Source: Alphaproteobacteria bacterium WMHbin7
GTDB lineage: Bacteria; Pseudomonadota; Alphaproteobacteria; Rhodospirillales; WMHbin7
Direction of reading: 5' to 3'
Assembly: GCA_002753155.1 (NCBI GenBank)
Contig: PDZW01000009.1
Span: forward strand, 41,471-105,470
DNA: 64,000 nucleotides
Part shown: piece after piece, positions 25,289 to 33,790 of the stretch
How positions within the stretch are numbered: position 1 is the stretch's first letter
How the letters are laid out: every line of letters begins with the position of its first letter
Made by a program: the position numbers and the translations under genes
Notes under the pieces: generated by a model
Databases searched by the model: none
Told to the model about the DNA's origin: nothing
What the model saw: the letters and a program-made list of their open reading frames with translations, nothing else

Positions 25289-26104
25289 ATGGCAAACATC
25301 GAAAGCAGCTATGTGAAAATCTACGAATCCGAAGTCCATGCCGCCTATCAGCGCACGGGCTCGAAGCTCAGGAACACTGTGCGCGTGAAGAACGGCGTGG
25401 TGGGATCGAGCTGCGTCTTTCCCAAGGTGGGCAAGGGTATTGCCTCGACCAAGGCCCGTCATGCCCATGTGCCGGTGATGAACATCGACCATGGCCAGGT
25501 GGAATGCCAGCTCTATGACTATTATGCCGGCGACTGGCTGGATCACCTGGACGAGCTCAAGACCAACAGCAAGGAGAAGGAAGTGCTGGTCAAGGCGGGC
25601 GCTTACGCGCTGGGCCGCAAGACCGACGAGCTGATCATCGCACAGCTCGACACCAGCACCAACTATGCCCAGGACGGCACCACGGTGCTGACCAAGGCCA
25701 AGGTGCTGGAAGCCTTCGAGATGCTGGGCGGGGCCGACGTGCCCGACGACGGCGAGCGTTTCGCCGTGGTCGGCTGGAAGCAGTGGTCGGATCTTCTGGA
25801 CATCCAGGAATTCGCCCATGCCGACTATGTGGGGATGGAGGACCTGCCCTGGCAGGGCACCCAGGCCAAGAAGTGGCTGGGGACTCTGTGGATGCCGCAT
25901 TCCGGCCTCACCAAGTCGGGCAGCGTGCGCTACTGCTACTGGTACCACAAGACGGCCATCGGTCATGCCATCGGCAAGGACGTCACGTCCGACGCCACAT
26001 GGCATGGCGACCGTGCCGCCTTCTTCATTTCCAACATGATGAGCCAGGGCTCGGCCTTGATCGACGCTACCGGCGTCGTCTCCCTGCGCTGCCTCGAGAA
26101 CTAG
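25289..26104 (+). CDS. Major capsid protein, podovirus type
   Basis: 271 residues starting MANIESSYVKIYESEVHAAY. The pattern of an N-terminal helical arm, VKNGVVGSSCVFPKVGKG and the late GVVSLRCLEN matches capsid proteins of BPP-1-like phages, which should adopt the HK97 fold. It follows the scaffold gene after a structured leader and is followed in 11 bases by a small head protein. Codon use is highly biased, in keeping with strong expression. Identity is well supported by sequence and position, though the family assignment is from memory. Confidence 0.85.
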   Translation: MANIESSYVKIYESEVHAAYQRTGSKLRNTVRVKNGVVGSSCVFPKVGKGIASTKARHAHVPVMNIDHGQVECQLYDYYAGDWLDHLDELKTNSKEKEVLVKAGAYALGRKTDELIIAQLDTSTNYAQDGTTVLTKAKVLEAFEMLGGADVPDDGERFAVVGWKQWSDLLDIQEFAHADYVGMEDLPWQGTQAKKWLGTLWMPHSGLTKSGSVRYCYWYHKTAIGHAIGKDVTSDATWHGDRAAFFISNMMSQGSALIDATGVVSLRCLEN

Positions 26105-26115
26105 GAGAACCGATC

Positions 26116-26385
26116 ATGGCCTATCTGTCCAAGAACCTGAGCGTGCTGGCCTATGCCAACGGCTTCACGCTCTGGCATTATACCACCGCCGACACGGCGG
26201 CCAGCGTCGACAGCGCCGGTTACTTCAACGCGGCCGCGGATATGCTGCGCGTGGGCGACATCATCGTCGCCAACGTCGATACCGCGGGCACGATGCAGGG
26301 CGGCCTGTTCCTGGTTTCGTCGAACGCCTCGGGCGTGGTCGATGTCAACGACATGACCCAGATCGGGTCTGCCGACACCGACTAA
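26116..26385 (+). CDS. Small head-associated phage protein
   Basis: 89 residues, AGGAGAACC before the ATG. The sequence FTLWHYTTADTAASVDSAGYF, MLRVGDIIVANVDT and GLFLVSSNASGVVDV reads as a beta-rich protein. Proteins like this are encoded directly after the capsid gene in many podovirus genomes and may decorate or cement the head; that role is inferred. A terminator follows within 30 bases, closing the head module. Confidence 0.75.
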   Translation: MAYLSKNLSVLAYANGFTLWHYTTADTAASVDSAGYFNAAADMLRVGDIIVANVDTAGTMQGGLFLVSSNASGVVDVNDMTQIGSADTD

Positions 26386-26412
26386 GCCTGAATTGAACTC
26401 CCCCAGACTGCC

Positions 26413-26451
26413 GAAGGGCTCGATCGAAAGATCGGGCCCTTCGGGCTTTTT
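26413..26451 (+). terminator. Rho-independent terminator after the head genes
   Basis: GAAGGGCTCGATC (26413-26425) pairs with 26430-26442 with one G-U pair around a GAAA tetraloop, followed shortly by TTTTT (26447-26451). It separates the head genes from the CPBP/TPR/HEPN cargo block. Confidence 0.85.
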
Positions 26452-26509
26452 GGGAAGAAAGGCACGTTTTCTTTGGAAAAAACTGGACTAATATGACCTG
26501 GGGGTGAAG

Positions 26510-27142
26510 ATGACGGGCAAAGAGATTTGCGACAGCACGTTGACAAAGCCGAGGTTGGCTCTCGCCTTCGGCATGACCATCTTTGTCCTGAACGACTTTC
26601 TTTACTGGCTGGCAGATGACACTTACGGCGTCTATCTGATCGATTACGCTTCCAAGCTGCTGATGCTGGTGCCGCTGCTGCTGCTTTGGAAGACATTACC
26701 GGCAGCGCCGCAGAAGCGCGGATCATGGTGGGTGCTGCTGATGCTGTGGTTGGGGCTTGTCGTATTCGATCAGCTTCTTGAGCCCTTGTCGGCCTTCCTG
26801 GGAAGTGGCTGGCAGTTGTTCGGCTGGCCCTATATCGAACATTCGGGGCTGTGGCTGCTAGACTTGACCCTGGGCCTGATGCTGACCGCCGTGGCCGAGG
26901 AAATGACGGCGCGCCGTTTGGCTCTGGCGGTTCTGCCCGGGCCGATGTGGGTGCGCCTGATCAGCTCCAGCCTTCTTTTCGGGTTGGGGCATTGGGGGCA
27001 GGGCTATGGGCATATGGCCGAGACGGCGATCATCGGCCTGGCCTTCGGCGCGGCCTATCTGCGCACAGGGTCGCTGGGCGTGGTGATTGCGGCGCATTAT
27101 ACGATTAATCTACTGGTCTTCGGATTACATTTGGGGACGTGA
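26510..27142 (+). CDS. CPBP-family intramembrane protease, copy 1
   Basis: 210 residues with about six membrane segments. The family motifs are intact: EExxxR in AVAEEMTARR, FxxxH in LFGLGHWG and HxxxN in AAHYTINL. These supply the metal or catalytic residues of CAAX-protease/bacteriocin-processing (Abi) proteins, which cleave substrates in the membrane. ATG at 26510 follows GGGGGTG; GTG at 26504 is possible. A TAATAT box (26489-26494) upstream could belong to a separate promoter. The stop overlaps the ATG of a paralogue (TGATG). It sits between phage head and tail genes, where it has no known structural role. Confidence 0.85.
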   Translation: MTGKEICDSTLTKPRLALAFGMTIFVLNDFLYWLADDTYGVYLIDYASKLLMLVPLLLLWKTLPAAPQKRGSWWVLLMLWLGLVVFDQLLEPLSAFLGSGWQLFGWPYIEHSGLWLLDLTLGLMLTAVAEEMTARRLALAVLPGPMWVRLISSSLLFGLGHWGQGYGHMAETAIIGLAFGAAYLRTGSLGVVIAAHYTINLLVFGLHLGT

Positions 27143-27759
27143 TGACGCAAATCGGGACGGAGCGGCAAAAAGCAAGAACGGGTCTGGCCCTGCTGGGCTT
27201 CGCCTTTGCCTTGGGCTGTTTGAACGATTTCGCCTTCATGGCCTTCTCGGGCACCAATGGCGTGTACCTTGCCGACTATGCCTTCAAGCTGGCGATTCTG
27301 GCGGTGCTGCTGGGCTTTCGAAAATCCTGGCCCCAAGCGCCGGAAAAGCTTGGGACCATCGCCCTGCTGGCTTTCGGTTGGGCCGCCCTGGTGGCGGTGG
27401 GGGTGCTGACCGATCCCTGGATCGAAATGCTGGGGCGCGGCTGGAAGCTGATCGATTGGCCGCCGATCGAGAATAGATGGTTCAATGCCTTCGATCTCAG
27501 TTTCGGATTGGCCCTGACGGCGCTGGTCGAGGAACTGGCCTTTAGGCGCATAGCACTGACGGCCTTGCCGGGCGGATTCTGGCAGCGCCTGATTCTTTCC
27601 AGCCTGCTGTTCGGGCTGATTCATTGGGGGCAGGGCTATGGGCACATCGCCGTCGCCTCGCTGGTGGGCCTGGCCTTTGGCTATGCCTATCTGCGCACCG
27701 GCTCGCTGGTGCTGGTGGTGCTGGCCCACTACGCGGTCAATTTGATTTTGTTCTGGTAA
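27142..27759 (+). CDS. CPBP-family intramembrane protease, copy 2
   Basis: 205 residues, about six membrane helices, a clear paralogue of the gene before it: both share the pattern LNDFxxxxxxxxGVYLxDYAxKL near the N-terminus and HWGQGYGH near the active site. The catalytic motifs are VEELAFRRIAL (EExxxR), FGLIHWG (FxxxH) and LAHYAVNL (HxxxN). Tandem duplicates kept intact suggest that they act together or on different targets. Possible roles are immunity, superinfection exclusion or processing of a membrane protein; none is shown by sequence. Confidence 0.85.
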   Translation: MTQIGTERQKARTGLALLGFAFALGCLNDFAFMAFSGTNGVYLADYAFKLAILAVLLGFRKSWPQAPEKLGTIALLAFGWAALVAVGVLTDPWIEMLGRGWKLIDWPPIENRWFNAFDLSFGLALTALVEELAFRRIALTALPGGFWQRLILSSLLFGLIHWGQGYGHIAVASLVGLAFGYAYLRTGSLVLVVLAHYAVNLILFW

Positions 27760-27833
27760 AAGGGCCGGTCAAGGAGGTTGACCGGAGAAACAAGCAACCA
27801 ATATGATACAAACAGCAAAGGAAGGAGCTAGCC

Positions 27834-28604
27834 GTGGTAACCCCGGTTTCGGTGCAAGAGGTCGTTCAACTGCACAACGACCTTGTCGATGCAGATGAAG
27901 ACATTGAACGCATTGCCGCCCTGGAATGGCGTGCGATGAAGCTTGTCCACCAGCAACCCCGTTCTTTCTCGGCGCACGTATGCTATGGTTCCATTCTGTT
28001 AAGCCTCGCAAAAAGAGAGCTGGCTACCCAAGAACTTATAGCCGCTTACGACCTTTTTGATCCGAGGGATACGACCGCTGCAAATGGACTCGCCGTCAGC
28101 TTGGCGAAAGCGGGCTTTTATGACCAGTCGTTGACCATCTACAAAAAGGAGCTTGCGCTCAGCAGGCTTGCGAACCTCGAGGGTGTGATTACCAACGCAA
28201 GCATGGTTGCTGCCTTGTCTGGTGAGGTTGATTTTTTAAATGAGCTTTCGCAGCACGCCAACTCAGGGGCGTTGATTGCGAAGGAATACCTGCGGATTCT
28301 TGAATTGCATGGCTTGCTCGATCATTTCAAAGCACATCAGCAGATTGTTCGCGCAGCGATACTGGATCGGCAATGTTCAGGCATCCTTAGAGCTTTTCAG
28401 GAAGAGGACGACGCCCCCATCCTTTTCTGCGAATACAAGATTCTTTGCGACAGGCAAACCCGCAAAAATCTGGATCGACAGATATTCGATCAGCTTGAGA
28501 ATTATTACGTCAGTCAAGATCTTCCCCCTGGCCACTATATCGGGAAGGTAAGCACGGTGTTGGTCCCTGTTTCAGAGTATCGACAGGGGGAGAAGGCCGC
28601 TTGA
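27834..28604 (+). CDS. TPR-like helical protein paired with a HEPN gene
   Basis: 256 residues from GTG, with AAGGAAGGAG upstream. The middle (about 45-135) has helix pairs of TPR type (LATQELIAAYDLFDPRDTTA, AVSLAKAGFYDQSLTIYKK). The C-terminal 80 residues contain LFCEYKILCDRQTRKNLDRQ and PPGHYIGKVSTVLVPVSEY and are not recognised. The gene is visibly more AT-rich than the phage genes around it, which points to separate origin. Its stop overlaps the TTG start of a HEPN-domain gene by four bases, so the two products probably form a complex. A role in defence or toxin control is inferred from that pairing only. Confidence 0.65.
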   Translation: MVTPVSVQEVVQLHNDLVDADEDIERIAALEWRAMKLVHQQPRSFSAHVCYGSILLSLAKRELATQELIAAYDLFDPRDTTAANGLAVSLAKAGFYDQSLTIYKKELALSRLANLEGVITNASMVAALSGEVDFLNELSQHANSGALIAKEYLRILELHGLLDHFKAHQQIVRAAILDRQCSGILRAFQEEDDAPILFCEYKILCDRQTRKNLDRQIFDQLENYYVSQDLPPGHYIGKVSTVLVPVSEYRQGEKAA

Positions 28605-28978
28605 TCAAGGCAATAAACTTCTACGCTGAGGCCAAGGAACTTTTTGCGCCAGCGGCAAGTGAGGCGCGGCGGCGGACCCTCGCATCGAGGGCCTACTATG
28701 CTGGTTATCATTTTCTGCTTGAGCGGGGCGTCGTTCCGACAAATGAGGAGGAAAAGGAAACAAAATCGATTCACCCGAATGCAGGATCACATCAACGATA
28801 TCTTCGTTGGATGGGAAATTCCAGCAACGCTCAATTTCGGCGTGCCGCAGTTCTTCTCGGGCAGGTATATCAGCATCGGATCAAAGCTGATTATTGGCCA
28901 AGCAATACGCTGACGTCGGAAGAAGCGAAGGACGCCATGGCGGTGTTAGAGGAATTGATCGAGGAAACATTCATCTAA
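28601..28978 (+). CDS. HEPN-like domain protein
   Basis: 125 residues, all-helical. RRRTLASRAYYAGYHFLLE followed by RIKADYW and EEAKDAMAVLEELIEE matches the HEPN subgroup with SRAYYAxxH and RxxADY motifs. In many HEPN RNases the catalytic motif is Rx4-6H; here the second helix has RIKADYW without that His, so RNase activity is uncertain. HEPN proteins are frequent toxins or effectors in defence and TA systems. Start is TTG at 28601 overlapping the TPR gene stop. AT-richer composition matches its partner. A terminator lies 32 bases downstream, closing the cargo block. Confidence 0.65.
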   Translation: MIKAINFYAEAKELFAPAASEARRRTLASRAYYAGYHFLLERGVVPTNEEEKETKSIHPNAGSHQRYLRWMGNSSNAQFRRAAVLLGQVYQHRIKADYWPSNTLTSEEAKDAMAVLEELIEETFI

Positions 28979-29009
28979 TTCGTCACTTTTAGTACTACGC
29001 AGACCACAG

Positions 29010-29040
29010 CGGCCCGCCATTCGGCGGGCCGTTTTCGTTT
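29010..29040 (+). terminator. Rho-independent terminator after the HEPN gene
   Basis: CGGCCCGCC (29010-29018) pairs perfectly with 29023-29031 around ATTC, followed by TTTTCGTTTT. It isolates the CPBP/TPR/HEPN block from the tail genes. Confidence 0.85.
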
Positions 29041-29069
29041 TGGCAAACCTGAAGGAAAGGAAACAGGTC

Positions 29070-29639
29070 ATGGCACTTTCAAGCATCGCACTTTGTTCAC
29101 GCGCCCTTTTGAAGATCGGGGCCTCTACCATCGCCTCTTTCGACGAGGGCACGGCCGAGGCCGAGGTGGCGGCCAATCTCTACCCATCCATCCGCGACGC
29201 CATGCTGTCGTCGCATCCCTGGAACTTCGCCAGCGGCCAGACCAGCCTGGCCCGCCTAAGTGCTGCCCCGGTGGCCGATTACGCCTATGCCTTCCAACTT
29301 CCGGGCGACTTCCTGCGCGCTCTGTCGGCGGGGGTTACGGGCCGAGGGCGCGGGCTTGATTATCGCATCGCCGAGAGCCGACTGCATACCGATGCCGAAC
29401 AGGTGGTGCTGACCTATGTCTTTCGCCCGGCCGAGACCGATTTTCCGCCCTTCTTCGACGCTGCCCTGATCGCCAGGCTGGCCGCAGAATTCTGTGCCCC
29501 CATCACCGAAAGCACGGCCAGGGCCGAGCTTCTCTTCAAACTGGCCGAGGACGAATTCAGGCGGGCCAAGCTGATCGACGGCCAGCAGGATACGCCGACC
29601 TCGATCGAAAACTTTCCTCTGGTCGATGTGAGGTCGTGA
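29070..29639 (+). CDS. Tail tubular protein A-like phage protein
   Basis: 189 residues, start at 29070 after AAGGAAAGG. The N-terminus ALSSIALCSRALLKIGA followed by FDEGTAEAEVAANLYPSIRDAML and HPWNFA is the hallmark of T7 gp11-like adaptor proteins, which form a ring under the portal and link head to tail. Directly followed by the larger nozzle gene, the standard order in podoviruses. Length matches the family. Confidence 0.88.
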   Translation: MALSSIALCSRALLKIGASTIASFDEGTAEAEVAANLYPSIRDAMLSSHPWNFASGQTSLARLSAAPVADYAYAFQLPGDFLRALSAGVTGRGRGLDYRIAESRLHTDAEQVVLTYVFRPAETDFPPFFDAALIARLAAEFCAPITESTARAELLFKLAEDEFRRAKLIDGQQDTPTSIENFPLVDVRS

Positions 29640-29640
29640 C

Positions 29641-31524
29641 ATGCCCAATACCAACACCGTCAAAACCAACTTCACCTCGGGCGAGATTTCGCCGGGTCTT
29701 TTGGGGCGTGGCGATTTGCGCGCCTATGAGAACGGCGCCATGCGTCTGCGCAATGTGGTGGTTGCACCCACCGGGGGGGCATCGCGCCGTCCCGGCTTGG
29801 CTTATATCGCCACGGCGCCGGGCAAGGGGCGTCTGGTCGCTTTCGAGTTCAATACCGAGCAGGTCTATCTGCTGGTCTTCACCAACGCCAAGATGGATGT
29901 CTATCAAGATGGCGTCTGGGTGGCGGAACTAAGCGTTCCCTGGAGCTTGGCGCAGCTTTCCCAATTGTCCTGGACACAAAGTGCCGACACGCTTCTGGTC
30001 ACCCATCCCGATGTCGAGCCCAGAAAGATCACGCGCAGCTCGCATACCAACTGGTCGATTTCCGCCTGGAGCTTTACCGAAGAAACCAGCCTGATCCGCC
30101 AGCCTTATCACAAGTTCGCCGCCCCTGAGGTGACGCTGACGCCTTCTGGCACCTCGGGTACGATCACGCTCACCGCTTCGGCCAATCTTTTCGAAGCAGG
30201 CCATGTGAATACCAGGTTTCGCATTGCAGGCAAGGAGGTGAAGGTCACCGCCGTCGCCTCGGCTACCTCGGCCACGGCAGAAACCAAGGAAAACCTGACC
30301 GGCACCGCCGCCACCGAGGATTGGGAGGAACAATCCTTCTCGGCCTTGCGCGGCTGGCCGGTTTGCGCCTGCTTTCATCAGGACCGGCTGGTCATCGGTG
30401 GATCGCGCGATCTGCCCAACCGGCTGTGGCTGTCGAAAAGTTCGGAATTGTGGAATTTCGATCTGGGCGAGGGGCTGGACGACGAAGCCATCGAGTTCAC
30501 GCTGCTCTCCGATCAGGTGAACGCCCTTCGCGCCGTCTTCTCGGGGCGTCATCTTCAGGTGCTGACCTCGGGTGCGGAATGGATGGTGACCGGCTCGCCG
30601 CTCACACCTTCGAAGATTCAGGTCAATCGCCAGACTCGCATCGGCTCCTTCGTCGATCGTCAGGTGCCGCCTCGGGATGTCGATGGCGCCACCATTTTTG
30701 CCGGGCGTTCGGGTACTGATCTGCGCGAGTTTCTCTATACCGATATCGAGCAGGCCTACACCTCGAACGACCTGTCGATGTTGGCGGGGCATTTGTGCCG
30801 CCATCCCCAGGACATGGATTATGAACCGGCCACGCGGCTTTTGTATGTGGTGATGGAAGACGGCACGATGGCTGCAGTCACCAATTACCGCATCGAGCAG
30901 GTCACCGCCTGGTCGCAGCTTGAGACCGATGGGCTGTTTTGCTCGGTGGCCGTGGTGGGCGATGTCACCTATGTCCTGGTCGAGCGCAATGGAAGCTTTC
31001 TCATCGAATGTTTCGATGCAGAGATTTCGACCGACAGCGCGCTTAAGGGGCAGGCGGAGACGCCCGGCATTCTTTGGAGCGGTCTTTCGCATCTGAACGG
31101 GCGCACAGTTACCGTAGTGGCCGATGGGCTTCCGGTGGGTTGGGCCGTTGTCGAGGAGGGATCGATCTCGCTGGAGCATCCGGCCAGCACGGTTGAAGCG
31201 GGCCTTGCCTTTACCCACGAGATCGAACCCTTGCCGCCCGCCGGACTGGTCAAGCCGATGCGCCTGATTTCTGCCTTGTTTCGCTTGCAAAACACGCAAG
31301 CCCTAAGGGTCGATACCGGCAGGGGCGAACAGCCAGTACCCTTCAAGCGGCTGGGAGAAGGCGGCGTGCTGGATCAGGCGCCCCAGCCCTTCACCGGCGA
31401 GGTGCGGCTGCGAGCCTTGGGCTGGCGGCGCAATCATGCCCAAGCTCTTTGGGCCGTTAGGGGGCAGGACCCTTTGCCCTGCACCATTCTTTCCGTAACC
31501 ACAGAAACGAAAGTGAGCGACTGA
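29641..31524 (+). CDS. Phage tail nozzle / tail tubular protein B-like protein
   Basis: 627 residues. The start KTNFTSGEISPGLLGRGDL, followed by GAMRLRNVVVAPTGGASRRPG, is characteristic of large podoviral tail-hub proteins (nozzle family, T7 gp12-like in role). The rest is beta-rich, as expected for a propeller-like tail component. It begins two bases after the adaptor gene ends and its stop overlaps the next start by one base (TGATG). Recognition of the N-terminal signature is firm; the exact subfamily is not. Confidence 0.85.
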   Translation: MPNTNTVKTNFTSGEISPGLLGRGDLRAYENGAMRLRNVVVAPTGGASRRPGLAYIATAPGKGRLVAFEFNTEQVYLLVFTNAKMDVYQDGVWVAELSVPWSLAQLSQLSWTQSADTLLVTHPDVEPRKITRSSHTNWSISAWSFTEETSLIRQPYHKFAAPEVTLTPSGTSGTITLTASANLFEAGHVNTRFRIAGKEVKVTAVASATSATAETKENLTGTAATEDWEEQSFSALRGWPVCACFHQDRLVIGGSRDLPNRLWLSKSSELWNFDLGEGLDDEAIEFTLLSDQVNALRAVFSGRHLQVLTSGAEWMVTGSPLTPSKIQVNRQTRIGSFVDRQVPPRDVDGATIFAGRSGTDLREFLYTDIEQAYTSNDLSMLAGHLCRHPQDMDYEPATRLLYVVMEDGTMAAVTNYRIEQVTAWSQLETDGLFCSVAVVGDVTYVLVERNGSFLIECFDAEISTDSALKGQAETPGILWSGLSHLNGRTVTVVADGLPVGWAVVEEGSISLEHPASTVEAGLAFTHEIEPLPPAGLVKPMRLISALFRLQNTQALRVDTGRGEQPVPFKRLGEGGVLDQAPQPFTGEVRLRALGWRRNHAQALWAVRGQDPLPCTILSVTTETKVSD

Positions 31525-32024
31525 TGTCAGGATTAGATCCCGTATCGGCAGGCTTTATGTTTGCCACGCAAGCGCTTGGCGCGATTTCCAGCCGGGCGCA
31601 AGCCAGCCAGCAGGCGAAATATCAGAACGCTGTCATTGCGCAGCAACAAGCCCAGGCGCAAGCCCAGGCCCAATCGCAATTGGCCCAGCTTCAGGCCACG
31701 CGCGATGCCGATGCCGAAAGCCGCAAGCGCCAGCTCAAGGTCGAGATGGCCAGCCGCAAGGCGGCCTTCGGCGCCATGGGGCTGGACAGTGCTTCAGGTG
31801 GTTCGGCAGGTGCCGTTCTGAAGGGGCTGGTTACCAGAACCCAGGAAGAGCAGGACAGCGAGGACAAGATGTATGGCCTAAGGGCGAATGCCATCGGCCA
31901 GTCTCTCGACTTCGCCAATCAGCGCAGCCTGCTTGAACAAAGCCGACAGTTCGGCCCTTCGCTGGGGCTGCAACTGGCCCAGCAGGGTCTGGGCCTGGCA
32001 AGCAGTCTCTTGAAATCCAGATAA
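31524..32024 (+). CDS. Internal virion protein-like phage protein (T7 gp14-like)
   Basis: 166 residues. An N-terminal hydrophobic helix (FMFATQALGAISSRAQ) is followed by an extended Gln/Ala-rich coiled coil (about residues 28-60), a Ser/Gly turn (GLDSASGGSAGAVL) and a final helix. This matches the smallest ejection protein of podoviruses, which enters the host envelope with the DNA. In T7-like phages two much larger ejection proteins follow; here the next gene is already the tail fibre, so those are absent. Confidence 0.75.
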   Translation: MSGLDPVSAGFMFATQALGAISSRAQASQQAKYQNAVIAQQQAQAQAQAQSQLAQLQATRDADAESRKRQLKVEMASRKAAFGAMGLDSASGGSAGAVLKGLVTRTQEEQDSEDKMYGLRANAIGQSLDFANQRSLLEQSRQFGPSLGLQLAQQGLGLASSLLKSR

Positions 32025-32039
32025 CGACAGGAGGAGCAG

Positions 32040-33407
32040 ATGACGGATCATATTCAGATCGGGGCCTTAACCCCCCGCATTCAATATACGGCTAACGGCG
32101 CACAGACAGTCTTTCCCTACGCCTTCCCGATCTTCGAGAATGCGGACATGGAGGTCTGGCTGGACGATGCGTTGCAAAACAGCGGATTCACCGTGGCAGG
32201 CGCTGGTGTCAGCACTGGCGGCACGGTCACCTTCACGGCAGCCCCTGCTAACGGCGTGCTGGTGACGCTCAGGCGCAACATCGCCATCGCCCGCACCTCA
32301 GATTTTCAAGAGGGCGGGGCCTTCAGGGCCAAGGTGATCAATGACGAGTTGGACCGTCTGACCGCCTCGCTTCAGCAGGTGGCGACAAGCCTGGGTCGTT
32401 CGCTGGTGCTGTCGCCGGTCGATCCTGCCGACAGTCTGGAACTGCCAGCCTTAACCGATCGCGCCTCAGCACTTCTGGGCTTCGATGCCAATGGATTGCC
32501 CCTGGCCTATCCGGTCAGCGGTTTCATCGGCCCACAAGGCCCCCAGGGTCCGCAAGGCGCCCCCGGCACCGGAACGGGTGATGTTGTGGGGCCAGCTTCG
32601 GCCACTGATGCCAACATCGCACTGTTCGATGGCGTCACCGGCAAGCTGATCAAGGATGGCGGTGTTGCGCTGTCCGGCAAAGCCAATACCTCGCATGCGC
32701 ACGTCGCCTCCGACCTCTCAGACTTCACCGAGGCGGCGCAAGACGTGGTGGGCGCCATGGTTCAGGCGGCGGGCGGCAGCTACGACGACGGCGCTGGAAC
32801 AGTCACCTTTCCGGCGGGCAGCACAGGAGCCCTGTCTGAAACCATCACCGCCTTCACAGCATCCGGCACCTGGACAAAACCGGCAGGCCTGCTGTGGATC
32901 GAGGTGATCGTGACGGGCGGCGGCGCTGGCGGCTGCTACAACACCTCTGGCTCAGGCCCTGGCGGTGGCGCTGGTGGCACGGCCATCAAGAAAATCCTGG
33001 CCGCCTCACTTGGGGCTACTGAAAGCGTAACTATTGGCGCTGGTGCAGCAAAAAACACCACGACATCTGGCGGGACATCCTCCTTTGGCGCGCACTGTTC
33101 GGCAACAGGTGGTGCCAGCAACGGCAACCAGCAGTCTGATGGTGGCGGCGGCGGCGTTGGCAGCTCTGGCGATGTCAACTTGTCCGGGGGATCAGGCGGA
33201 AGCGGCAGCACGACCACGATCGGATGCCCAGGCGGAACGGGTGGAGCATCCTACTGGGGCGGTGGTGGCGAAGCCGCGTATGGCGCAGCGGTGGCTAACG
33301 CGCCAGACGCCACGGTCTATGGAACTGGCGGCGGCGGCGGCGCTGGAAATGGCGACGGGGGTGCTGGCAAGGCCGGCATCGTCGTTGTTCGCGAATTCAA
33401 GAACTGA
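32040..33407 (+). CDS. Tail fibre with T7-type N-terminus and glycine-rich C-terminal domain
   Basis: 455 residues. The N-terminal part (about 1-140; YTANGAQTVFPYAFPIFE, RRNIAIARTSDFQEGGAFRA) is the virion-binding domain typical of podoviral fibres. A short collagen-like stretch (GPQGPQGPQGAPG) follows, then a His-containing linker. The last 165 residues are very Gly-rich with repeated GGGAGG, GGGGGVG and GGTGGAS runs and end GIVVVREF. That tip resembles polyglycine-helix adhesins and the glycine-rich domain found in many fibres, which probably bind the host surface. Two fibre-chaperone-like genes follow. Confidence 0.85.
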   Translation: MTDHIQIGALTPRIQYTANGAQTVFPYAFPIFENADMEVWLDDALQNSGFTVAGAGVSTGGTVTFTAAPANGVLVTLRRNIAIARTSDFQEGGAFRAKVINDELDRLTASLQQVATSLGRSLVLSPVDPADSLELPALTDRASALLGFDANGLPLAYPVSGFIGPQGPQGPQGAPGTGTGDVVGPASATDANIALFDGVTGKLIKDGGVALSGKANTSHAHVASDLSDFTEAAQDVVGAMVQAAGGSYDDGAGTVTFPAGSTGALSETITAFTASGTWTKPAGLLWIEVIVTGGGAGGCYNTSGSGPGGGAGGTAIKKILAASLGATESVTIGAGAAKNTTTSGGTSSFGAHCSATGGASNGNQQSDGGGGGVGSSGDVNLSGGSGGSGSTTTIGCPGGTGGASYWGGGGEAAYGAAVANAPDATVYGTGGGGGAGNGDGGAGKAGIVVVREFKN

Positions 33408-33418
33408 GGAGGCAACTC

Positions 33419-33787
33419 ATGAAACGCTATGCGCGCATCGAAAATGACAAGGTCGCGGAAATCATCGAAATTCCCGGTGATGGGGATATCGACAAGTATT
33501 TCCACCCCGAAATCGTAGCCCAACTGGTCCTGGTGGACAGCCAAGTCGACTCCGGCATGGAAAGGCAGGCCGATGGCTCGTTCGTTCTTCCGCCCCCGCC
33601 AGCCAAAGACTGGGCGGATATCCGGAGGATCCGCAATGGAAGGCTGGCAGTGTGCGACTGGACGCAGCTTGCCGATGCGCCTTTGACGGTTGATCAGAAA
33701 GCTGCCTGGGCTGCCTATCGCCAGCAGCTTCGCGATATCACGCGGCAGACCGATCCCAACATGATCGCCTGGCCGGTGGAGCCTTAA
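33419..33787 (+). CDS. Tail fibre assembly chaperone-like protein 1
   Basis: 122 residues, GGAGG before the ATG. The N-terminal half (MKRYARIENDKVAEIIEIP) is a small beta domain; the C-terminal half (CDWTQLADAPLTVDQKAAWA, then LRDITRQTDPNMIAWPVEP) is the signature of the phage tail assembly chaperone family. Such proteins help fibres trimerise or fold and are typically encoded just after the fibre, as here. Confidence 0.85.
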   Translation: MKRYARIENDKVAEIIEIPGDGDIDKYFHPEIVAQLVLVDSQVDSGMERQADGSFVLPPPPAKDWADIRRIRNGRLAVCDWTQLADAPLTVDQKAAWAAYRQQLRDITRQTDPNMIAWPVEP

Positions 33788-33790
33788 GCC

